DNA of 45,624 bases from contig NMRA01000287.1 in NCBI GenBank assembly GCA_002633005.1, positions 147,333 to 192,956 on the forward strand, given 5' to 3'. Below the pieces are notes generated by a model. It searched no databases. It saw only the letters and a program-made list of their open reading frames with translations, and was not told the DNA's origin. Source of the DNA: Phoronis australis. Taxonomy: Eukaryota > Phoronida > Phoronidae. How positions within the stretch are numbered: position 1 is the first letter of the stretch; every line of letters begins with the position of its first letter. The position numbers and the translations under genes are program-made. This document shows, in pieces, positions 11,201 to 20,072 of the stretch.

Positions 11201-14200
11201 TCTTCACACCATCCGTCAGTGTACAGAGCCGATTACCTGTCATGGTCTATATACCTGCTGATGACGTCACCTTCCTAAAGGGTACTGATGCCATTTTTGC
11301 TCCATCAGCAAAACTGGCTGAGGAAACGGGAATGGTGTTTGTTCGATTTAACTACAGAGTCGGTGCCTTTGGCTATCTGCCAATAGAGGCCCTTGGAAAA
11401 GATAGTGGTAACTTTGGACTTCTGGACCAAGTGGAGGCCTTGAGATGGGTGCGAGCTAATATTCTTGGTTTTGGTGGTGACAAGAGCAGGGTAAGTGATG
11501 TTGTGGGTATGCACAGCGTGAGAGAGGGGCTTACCCAGGTAGATGTAGTGAGCTATCTTGTATGTACAGTGTGAGAGATGGGCTTACCAGGATAGATGTA
11601 GTGAGCTATCTTGTATGTACAGGGTGAGAGAGGGGCTTACCAGGGTAGATGTAGTGAGCTATCTTGTATGTACAGGGTGAGAGAGGGGCTTACCAGGGTA
11701 GATGTAGTGAGCTATCTTGTATGTACAGGGTGAGAGAGGGGTTTACCACGGTAGATGTAGTGAGCTGTCTTGATGCTAGCTATGGTAGAATTTTCTTACT
11801 ACAAAATACAGGTTTGATTCTGCTGGGTGGTGAAAATATTTTGTGTTGCTTGCACTGAATTCTTTTTCACTTCCTGGACAGCGCATGTTAATTGCACCTT
11901 CGTTTTAATGATCCCAGGGTAAATAGAATCCTTAAATATTGTTTCATGGGCAAGGCCAACTCACGCAATAGGCTTGTGAGTGTAGGATATGTTCACCAGG
12001 GGGCATCACAACATTGGAAGATGTGTGTCACGATAACACTGTTATCACGGGTCAAGTACAGGCTTTAATTTGTAAGATTTACTGCAAAAGATCATTACTG
12101 TATTTAGAAATGTTTGTATGTATGCAGTATGATTATATTTGAAACTACTCTTTGAGCCTAACCTAAGACATTGACTGTTTGAAATGAGCAACTATTAACC
12201 TGAGGGACCAAGTGGCCATTAAACTAGAAATCCAAGTTTTTCATAACTTTGTCAGCCCGTTCAATGACTATTCTGCTGCGTCTAATAATAATGCAGTGCT
12301 GATGGTGTTGGCCGGCAAGACTCTTGCCAACGTTTATACTTCCTCCCACTGGTATCCAACTTATTGCCAGTTAAATGCGTTTTTTTAGCAACAGCCTAAT
12401 GAGAAATGAGTTTTTTATAATTTGAACTAACTTGCCGTTTTTGAAATAGTCAACATTTTGTGCCCGAACTTTCTGTTTATTGTAACACTTTGTGAGGTTT
12501 CTTTAGTGATTACTCTTATTGATAATTATTCTTGGTAGATCTGAATTTTAAAACCGCTCTTATGTGCCAAAAATTTATAAATATGTTAATTGAGACGACT
12601 TCAACTACATGACAAATGTTGTTGAGCCATTTCTAGGCCTTCTGATTTTCTATCCTTTGGAAATGTAAAACTTCGTAATCTACGAACGAAGGCAAAACTT
12701 TTTTATTATGATCAAACATCAGCTATCTGTTAATACGGAGAAATTTTTTTAAAAAAGATTCTGATTGCTGGTATTTCCCAGTTCTTTTGCCTGTTGTCTG
12801 CACTATGTCTTGTGCGCTCACACCAACTTTATAGTGCCCGATGTCTGCACTATGTCTTGTGCGCTCACACCAACTTTATAGTGCCCGATGTCTGCACTAT
12901 GTTTTGTGCACTCACACCAACTTTATAGTGCCCGATGTCTGCACTATGTCTTGTGTACTCACATCAACTTTATTTGCTTCTGTGAATGTGAAAAGACAAT
13001 TGTGGAAGTAACCAGCCCAGGTTCTTCTTTTTGTGCCTCTAGGCAAGTGCATTAATATGAAAAGACTCTATTGTTGATGTAATCAGTCCTGGGCCTTGTT
13101 TGTTTTTGCACCTGAGGACTGACTACAGGTAATGCACTATTATTCTGTTGGAAAAGCATTCCAACTTGCTCAATGTTCAGTTATGTAAGTTGTGTGTATT
13201 TGCAATGTATGTGTCCTGCTTCACTTATTAACTTCTGCTTTAAAATAATTTTTTCTTGTCTCTAAAACAGCCATTTATGATGTCATAAATGTTTCTCGTA
13301 AGGAATTTTGTCTTTCTCAATCCCAGTTATTGTGTTCATCGAGTCACAAACATCTTGATATTGCTTTTCAGCAAATAGAAATCTAACCTAACAACAAACC
13401 TCTTGTCTTTACCTGTCTTTAGCAGTTGGTCCCAAAAGACATAAGAATGAATGAATTCAGACCATTTTTACATTTGGTTTTGTGAGCTTATTTTACTTTG
13501 ATATCTAAAATTGGCAGAGTTGTGTTGCTGTAAGTCTGTTTCGTCTTATCAGGTGACTGTATTTGGTGTGGGCGCCGGCGCGGCCTCAGTTTTGGCCCTC
13601 ATTTCATCCCCACTTACTAAAGGCTTGTTCCAACGCGCCTGGATATCTAGTGGAGTCTCCAGTATTTCTGGTCAAGCGAACCGCAGCGTTTATGAGCAGA
13701 AATTTGTGATGTAAGTATCCATCGTTCTACTGGTCCGATTGAATTAGGATTAATAATAATGGATCACTTGAACGTTTTCTGTGTGTTTTACTTTCAGCAC
13801 ATGAAGAGCTTCAATGTCAGGGGTTATGGTTTTATTAGTTTAGTACTCACTATGTGGCGCTACCTCTCTGTAATCACAGTGGCAATTGAAGTTATTAAGG
13901 TGATCACCCCTTATAGTCTTTGCTATCTTCAATGCACATGTACGTATCAACTCTCACCTTGGATCTTATCATTATACCATGGTAACGACTCAATGGATTG
14001 TTTATTTATTAACAGGGCCACTACTTGTCAAAAAAGCTGGGATGGTATGGACTTGATGGAGAGGGCACATTGTCTGCGACAGTTAAGTGCCGATGATGTA
14101 GCCCATGCTGACTATCTGTCCAGTGACGACGACGATGTGTTCTATGAGCTGCCATCATCCAAGACTAAAGATAGACTGACCCGACTAACAGTTAATTCTC

Positions 14201-17200
14201 ATAGAAGCAGTGAGTTCACAGGCATGTCGCGATACACTGTAGGCTGTCAGAACATCTGATCTTGTTCTAGAGAATTTACTGGCCTGCCTTTTCCCTATGT
14301 ATTGTTCGCTGATTGCCCTGTCTTATCAAACTGTAGGTTTTAAATATCTGGTCTTGTCCTAAAAGTTGATGATGGGCTGGGGACGAATGGAAATGTGCAA
14401 CTTTGGCCAGGAATGTACATTTAACCTGACACTGGTGTATTGTTAAGTGGCTTGAGGCTATTATATTCACGTGACTGAAAAGATGGTCAATAGAACCTGT
14501 GCGTGGTCAGTGTTCAAAAGTAGAACCGTGCGTGGTCAATGTTCAAAAGTAGACCTGTACGTGATCACTGTTCAATTGTAGAACCCTGCGTGGTCAGTGT
14601 TCAAATTTAAGTAGAACCGTGCGTGGTCAGTGTTCAAAGGAAGAAACGCTCGTGGTCAATGTTCAAACGTAGAACCGTTCCTGGTCAGTGTTCAAAAGTA
14701 GAACAGTGCGTGGTCAATGTTCAAATTCACTACTTCAAACTCATCTATTTGAAGTACCACAATTTAATTTGCGGCATGTCTATCTTATTTGTAGTTTGAC
14801 CTGTCTTATTTATTAGTGTGATCAGGATGTGATATATTCACCATTCTCACAAACTTTCTCAGTCTTCACCCATGACTGTAGCTCTTCTGCCACTTTCTTT
14901 TCAGTTAGATTTTCTTTGACTATTGCCAATTGTCAAAACGTTTTGCCAGACTTTGATAGAACTTGACATAAAGTCATATAATGGGCACCAGAGGACAGTC
15001 ACCAGGTGGCGACAGAAGTCGTCTCACCTGGAACTGTTTATGTCTGATTGTGTCTACAGAATTCCTTGATAGACCTGTTTTTTGGCCACCCAGTGACCAT
15101 TTTCATGATTTCAAGTCTGTCTTGGCGTGTGCTTCTACATCTGTCAAACTGCTCAAAGTATCATTATAATGATTGGCAGATCTTTTTGGCAAGTGTAGTC
15201 CTATGTAATGTAGTCCTGTGAACTTCATAATGGCAATTTCTCTTTGGATGATTCTGATTGATGCTATGACTCAATGTGGCAATTCTATTTTTTTCGTTTG
15301 CTTCTGTGTCTTTGGAGTTTCTTGACGGATTTTCATGAAATGTGGCAAATAGGTTTCTAGTACGGATAAGACAAGCCTTTCGTCTTTATTGGTGGCTTGA
15401 CATATTGCACACCAACTATTGGCCATTTTATGGTATTTATAAGCATCTCTTGAAGCATCCTGTTTCCATTGCAGTCGTCGGTGCATTTCACAGCTTTGTC
15501 TTACTCCTGTTGTTAGAGATCATGCTTGGCAAATAAAATGGCATGCTGGGACAATTCAACTTTTAGAGCCTGGCCTTGAGGAATAACAAAGTGTTCCAAG
15601 TCCAGACATTACACGTATTTTGACCAACTAAGAGCGTGGAATCAATTTCAAAACAATTAGTGGATGTCTAAATCAAAAGTTGATTTTTGTGGCGAAAGGT
15701 TTAACTGTTGTATGTAGATTTATTGTTGGAGAAGTTTTGTTAGTTCCTGACTGCACTTTAAGCATGTTAGACTTCCAGATGTTGGCTGGACGACGTGTTT
15801 GTTTGACCACCTTGTTATCTTATATTGTAAAATCTTTCTTTTCCCTTCCAGGCATTTTACAGTATCCGTCCAATGAAGCCCTGATTTCAGGGACTGTCAA
15901 CAAAGTTCCTCTACTAATAGGTAAGGTCTACAGTATGTCATCAATAGTTCCCATCTGTCTGCTTACAACAGACAAACCCCAGTGGAACGAACACATGCTC
16001 CATGGGCCGATTTACATTTTGCTGTAATCATATTATGCAGGGTTAAAGCGTTTATTTTTAGTTACTTCCTCAATTTCACAGAAAATGGAAACCAAAACCT
16101 TAACATGTGCCCGAAGTCTGGGGCTGTTGAAGAACTCTCACAAAAGAATATTTTTGAAATGACAAAATGTTCTGCATGCTCCTCCAAAAATCTGTCCCGT
16201 TTCCTTTGTTTTTGCAAGCTAACGGGTTATTTTAAATCTGCACAACCACTACCACAAATCACCACCACTACAACCACCACAACCACCACCATCATCACCA
16301 CCACAAACAGCCACCAGCACTGCCACCACCATAATTCTCATTCTCATTCTGGTATCATCCATCATCTCATGAAAATGAACTATTTGCACTAATTCAAAGG
16401 AATTGGTCTCATTTAGTTCCTGCCTCATGCATTATAAGTCATCCCCATACATTACAAGCCAATTAGTTGCTAACTCATGCATTATAAGTCATCCCCATAC
16501 ATTACAAGCCAATTAGTTCCTAACTCAAGCATTATAAGTCATCTCCATACATTACAAGCCAATTAGTTGCTAACTCATGCATTATAAGTCATGCCCATAC
16601 CTTACAAGCGAACCACATGATACACTAACCTTTCTCCCGAGTATTTATCTTGAATCTACAGGAGCCAGCCCAGCCCTTACCACTGGCTGCCCAATATTTT
16701 TAATACCAAACAGTGCATTCCTTACAACCTCTCTCCACACAACTAACCATGCATCGCAGCCATTCTTGCCAGACAAAAGGTGTACAATTTTCAGTGTTTT
16801 TGATGGTAAATTTGGCTCAGTGTGGTTGGTGGTAAGTTTGACTCAGTGTGGTTGGTGGTAAGTTTGACTCAGTGTGGTTGGTGGTAAGTTTGACTCAGTG
16901 TGGTTGGTGGTAAGTTTGACTCAGTGTGGTTGGTGGAAAGTTTGAGTCAGTGTGGTTGGTAGTAAGTCTGACTTTGTGTTGGTTTCAGTTGAGTCACTGT
17001 AACAGTTGTTAAGTGCATGGTACGTCCTTTGTGGAGGGAGCCAAGGTTTCCTCTCCAGTTGTACACTCTATTCTATATGATCTACAGTAAATGTTTCATT
17101 TCCACACTAGTCTGTGATGGTGTGATTTAGAACTCAAATTACTGGTTGATCCAGTTCAATGTTTCAACAGTGTGACCAGGGTCAAATCGAATCTATTTTT

Positions 17201-18403
17201 TTCCTCAAACTCAAACTCAAATAATTTAATTTTGATGCAACTTAGTCTCAGAGACAATACACGACTACATTATTTGGTAATTGATGAGATAACTTGTACA
17301 AGTCATTACTAATGCATGACGTGTTTACACCTGTAACAGTTATATTGTAGTAGAGTGGAATAGTAAGAGCACTGTGTGGAACATACATCAGTCATATAGA
17401 GTACATATAATGTGTGTGTAATGTACCCACTAGACAACTAACAATTATTAATCTTACATGCCTTTTGTTGGTCTTGTCTTGTGACCTACAGTCTCGACAG
17501 GGACTCAAACCTGGGACTTTGTGCTCACCGTGCAGAATATTGGCAGAAATTCCCAGGTTTGAGTCCAGTTGGGACAGAGATAGTTTTAGTCATAACTATA
17601 GGTCATGTGACATGGTCAATATCACATGACATGACTTGATCAACATATGACATGTAAGCAGGCTAATAATTTGTACTTATATTATATCAATGTATTGATT
17701 TATAACAGGACAATTATATGCTTATCGTCCGTTTGTCTAGAATGATCAACTTTTCTTTTATTTCACCCTAGGGAGCATGGGACAGGAAGTCAACTTCTAC
17801 TACTCGGGGTATGACGAGACTTGGAATGATATGTATTCCAATGTGACGGCAAAGTTGAAGCCACTGTACAAGTCAGAGGATGCTGACAAACTGATGAGTA
17901 AAATTGAGGAGCTCTACCCTCGCTACGTGTCCCCCCGCTATCAGCTGACTACTATGGTGTCCGATATACTTGTCACGTGCCCGCTGAATACTCTGGCGAC
18001 TCTCACCTCATCTGCAGGTTTCCTCACCTACAGGTACCAGGTACTGCCTAAACTCCTGCTGGACTCTCAGTCTTCTTACATGTCAGACTCAAGGTGGGCA
18101 TTTCATGGCTATGATATAGCCACTTACTTTGGCCAGCTCGAAAAAGCATTTGACGAAGCTCAAGTGTACAACTATGATCTAACTGGAGAAATGCCCACAA
18201 ACTTTGATTTCAATTTCAAAAACTTTTTGAGGATGGTTATATATAAATTTGCCTCTAGCGGTTCAGTTCCAAAATGGCAAAACTACAACAATGGTACCAT
18301 GGCAACATACGAACTGGATAAAGGAGAATCATCTGGCACAGCAGCTCATGTTGTGAGATGTGACTTTTGGAACAAGATGGGGCTGACTGGGTGGGAGTAT
18401 TAG
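8217..18403 (+). CDS. Neurotactin-like type II membrane protein with catalytically dead cholinesterase-like domain
   Basis: Seven coding exons with agreeing phases: 8217-8369, 10197-10496, 11029-11490, 13553-13710, 14016-14209, 15852-15920 and 17772-18403, giving 655 residues. Exon 1 begins at an acceptor (AG 8200-8201) 15 nt before the ATG, so an upstream 5' untranslated exon is expected. Residues 1-82 are an acidic cytoplasmic tail ending in the basic QPKRK; 83-105 are one very hydrophobic membrane segment; 106-655 are extracellular, with N-glycosylation sites. Family marks in order: GIPYAEPP (152-159), SEDCLY, FNYRVGAFGYL, GNFGLLDQVEALRWV, the elbow, VPLLIG, HGYD and C-terminal CDFW. The elbow is G310-V-G312-A-G where active enzymes have G-E-S-A-G, so the nucleophile Ser is Gly; E451 and H557 remain at the other triad positions. 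Esterase activity is therefore not expected. Cholinesterase-like adhesion molecules (neurotactin, gliotactin, glutactin) share this loss, and neurotactin shares the type II topology. The expected VVDG motif before ILQYP is missing, so a small exon may have been overlooked. Orthology to neurotactin is inferred. Confidence 0.88.
8696..8858 (+). repeat. 53-bp intronic minisatellite, 3 copies
   Basis: Within intron 1 (8370-10196) of the neurotactin-like gene a unit beginning GCATCACATAGGG repeats at 8696, 8749 and 8802. The unit itself contains GTGATGCACTGTTGGCAC and the partly inverted CCAACGGTGCATCAC, so each unit can fold. Confidence 0.75.
8950..9177 (+). repeat. 38-bp intronic minisatellite, about 6 copies
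   Basis: The unit ACCAAGTGACTGTGTTCAAG continues GTACACAGTACACTACTA and repeats head to tail with single-base differences in intron 1 of the neurotactin-like gene. Confidence 0.8.
10197..10496 (+). other. Exon 2 of the neurotactin-like gene: transmembrane exon
   Basis: This 100-codon, phase-0 exon (acceptor TTCTCACAG, donor GTAGGT) carries the end of the cytoplasmic tail, the basic stop KQPKRK, the Ile/Leu-rich membrane segment at residues 83-105, an N-glycosylation site in the stalk (NVT) and the start of the extracellular domain (FCGEVMG). Positive charges before and few after the segment predict the N-terminus inside. No signal peptide precedes it, which supports type II topology. Confidence 0.85.
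11518..11772 (+). repeat. 53-bp minisatellite starting just inside intron 3, 5 copies
   Basis: Units beginning GTGAGAGAGGGGCTTACC start at 11518, 11571, 11624, 11677 and 11730, only 28 bp after the exon 3 donor at 11490/11491. Each unit carries a donor-like sequence (ACAGGGTGAG or ACAGTGTGAG) and an acceptor-like TTACCAG, so the array is full of possible decoy splice sites. Confidence 0.8.
12795..12972 (+). repeat. 47-bp intronic minisatellite, nearly 4 copies
   Basis: The unit TGTCTGCACTATGTCTTGTG plus a segment ending ACTTTATAGTGCCCGA repeats at 12795, 12842, 12889 and 12936 in intron 3 of the neurotactin-like gene. Confidence 0.8.
13553..13710 (+). other. Exon 4 of the neurotactin-like gene: nucleophile-elbow exon
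   Basis: The exon opens VTVFGVGAGAASVLAL. In active carboxylesterases the same place reads FGESAGA. Both the Glu before the nucleophile and the Ser itself are replaced (Val311, Gly312) although the surrounding strand-turn-helix residues are kept. The exon ends in phase 2 at a GTAAGT donor. Confidence 0.85.
14487..14730 (+). repeat. ~30-bp intronic minisatellite, about 8 degenerate copies
   Basis: The core AGAACCGTGCGTGGTCAGTG followed by TTCAAAAGT repeats with point changes and small length changes in intron 5 (14210-15851) of the neurotactin-like gene. Confidence 0.75.
15230..15370 (+). repeat. Dispersed ~150-bp repeat fragment
   Basis: The stretch contains AATGTGGCAATTCTATTTTT, TTTCTTGACGGATTTTCATG and AAATGTGGCAAATAGGTTT in the order seen at 6080-6250 and, inverted, in the array at 29003-30590. 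It lies in intron 5 of the neurotactin-like gene. Confidence 0.45.
16256..16330 (+). repeat. ACC/ACA trinucleotide microsatellite
   Basis: An imperfect run of ACC and ACA triplets lies in intron 5/6 space of the neurotactin-like gene (intron 6, 15921-17771). The Thr-rich frame across it is an artefact of the repeat. Confidence 0.75.
16410..16612 (+). repeat. 50-bp intronic minisatellite, 4 copies
   Basis: GCATTATAAGTCATCCCCAT recurs at 16429, 16479, 16529 and 16579 with the linking sequence ACATTACAAGCCAATTAGTT conserved, in intron 6 of the neurotactin-like gene. Confidence 0.8.
16805..16975 (+). repeat. 26-bp intronic minisatellite, about 6.5 copies
   Basis: GGTAAGTTTGACTCAGTGTG followed by GTTGGT repeats with a 26-bp period in intron 6. 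Each unit carries a consensus-like 5' splice site (GGTAAGT), giving a row of decoy donors on the transcribed strand. Confidence 0.8.
17480..17600. repeat. tRNA-like box-B sequences in opposite orientations
   Basis: AGGGACTCAAACCTGGGACT near 17500-17519 (box B on the minus strand) and CCAGGTTTGAGTCCAGT near 17551-17567 (box B on the plus strand) face each other. This suggests one or two decayed tRNA-derived SINE heads in intron 6 of the neurotactin-like gene. No intact tRNA fold was seen. Confidence 0.35.
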
Positions 18404-18605
18404 GCCTCGGAGTGTGCTGAAGTTTTGAAATTGACCTGGACTAAGTTTCAGTGCACTGGTTGCTTTAGTGAGGTGCTTGATGGAGTGGTGCTTGCTTATT
18501 TGTTGCACTTATCTCACTACTAGACTTCGGGCACTGCACAGTGCAGTTGACCATGTATCACATTCCAGAAACAAGGGATACATGTATTACTAACTTATCA
18601 ATACA

Positions 18606-18850
18606 GACAAGGAGGCAGTGTCGCTTGGTGTTATAGGTGTCCGCTTTCTTTTCTCAAGGTCGTGGGTTCGAGTCCCACTGGGTCACATTGGTGAACCCTT
18701 GAGTCAGGTTTCTAGCTCCTCAGCTCAGTTTTAACTATTAAATAAAACATAAAAATGGTTTCAGGTGATTGGTGCAATGAGCCCACATGTGTTGCCTGTG
18801 CACGTCTGGTACAACATGTACCAGACTGCCTGCAATTATTTTTTATATTG
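18606..18850 (+). mobile_element. tRNA-derived SINE
   Basis: The head (about 18606-18690) has a box-A-like region and a clear box B, GTGGGTTCGAGTCCCACTGG at 18662-18681, as in a tRNA-derived RNA polymerase III promoter. The body contains AATAAAACATAAAAATGG and the module shared with 5650-5760. A hairpin at 18804-18826 has perfect 10-bp arms, GTCTGGTACA and TGTACCAGAC. It sits about 200 bp past the stop codon of the neurotactin-like gene and may supply that gene's poly(A) signal at 18741. Target-site duplications were not identified. Confidence 0.65.
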
Positions 18851-19737
18851 ATACAAGCTGTCAAAATATATTAAGTTTTCATCAAGGAATCGGTATATAA
18901 ACAAAACATTTATACTTGTTGGTTTTATAATTTTTTTTTCATTTTTGACGGTGTTATTTTTAGAATACCTTTCAATAAGTTAAAATGTGCGATAGGGATG
19001 ATTTTGTTAACCTCACGAGTGCCTTCTGGAGTAATTTTGTAGTTATTTAAATTTGTTATATTTCGTGCATTGTGCCAGCATTATTTTACTTTCCAATATT
19101 TAAGCATTTCGGGGGATTTCACCTACAGAGCAGCCATCATAGAAAATGAGCCTCAAACGTATACATCAAATGAACACATAGATTAGCACTAATTTTGCGT
19201 GAAATATTCTGGAGATGCACACCATCCAGTAAGTTTAACGCTGACAAATCTCACAACTTAAATCAAAACAAACTATAAACCTGCTATCAGAACCCAAAAT
19301 TTAATCTCCAAACTTGATTCAGGCTCACAATTTAACATATCCTGTGACTATTCAAGCCCAAGTTTTTTATTAAGTTCATGTGTAGGGTGCCATCAATCGG
19401 TCAATTTTTGTGTTGAATTTCTTTGTCGCTGATGACATCAGATGTTTACGAGCTTACTAGCATCCCATAGTGCATTTGAAAAATGACAGCACCCAAGAGC
19501 AAATCCCTCGAATTTCCTGGTTTTTAGCTTTACAGTGTGTAAGTTAATTTGATTACAACACACGCCTGTTATAGCCAGAGAGTGTTGTAATGGAATTGGA
19601 CTGTTTTGACTGTTTATTCCATTATTATAGGGAAGTGAATCAAGATGTCTTCACATTTTATAGTCAAGTTAAGTGGTAGTAAACTAGTCTTGTGCACTTA
19701 GTGTAGGCATAGAAAGTACATTTGTGTTGAATGGACT

Positions 19738-20072
19738 GGGCTGGTACAGTCATGATTTTATAAAGAACTAGTCACCACAGTGCAGACTAGGCTGGTACAG
19801 TTGTGATTTTACAAAGAACTAGTCACCGCAGTGTAGACTGGGGTTGTACAGTCATGGTTTTATAAAGCACTAGTCACCAGAGGTAAGTACATATATGTTG
19901 AGTACACTGGTCTGGTGATTTACAAAAGAATTCCTCTCCTGAGTTGAGTACATATATATTGTGTAAACTGGGCTGGCACAGTCGTGATTTTATAAAGAAC
20001 TAGTCACACGTTTTAAAGTACATGTATGTTGAGTACATTGGGCTGGTACAGTAATGATTTCATAAAGAACAC
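19738..20072 (+). repeat. Degenerate ~52-65-bp tandem repeat, 5-6 copies
   Basis: GGCTGGTACAGTCATGATTT followed by TATAAAGAACTAGTCACC recurs at about 19739, 19790, 19842, 19972 and 20041 with variable spacers. Confidence 0.65.

Noticed and set aside
16256-16330. Thr/His-rich open frame across the ACC repeat
   Set aside because: Produced by the trinucleotide microsatellite; no exon signals.
18606-18690. Functional tRNA gene
   Set aside because: Box B is good, but the acceptor and anticodon stems do not close and the sequence continues into a shared SINE body.
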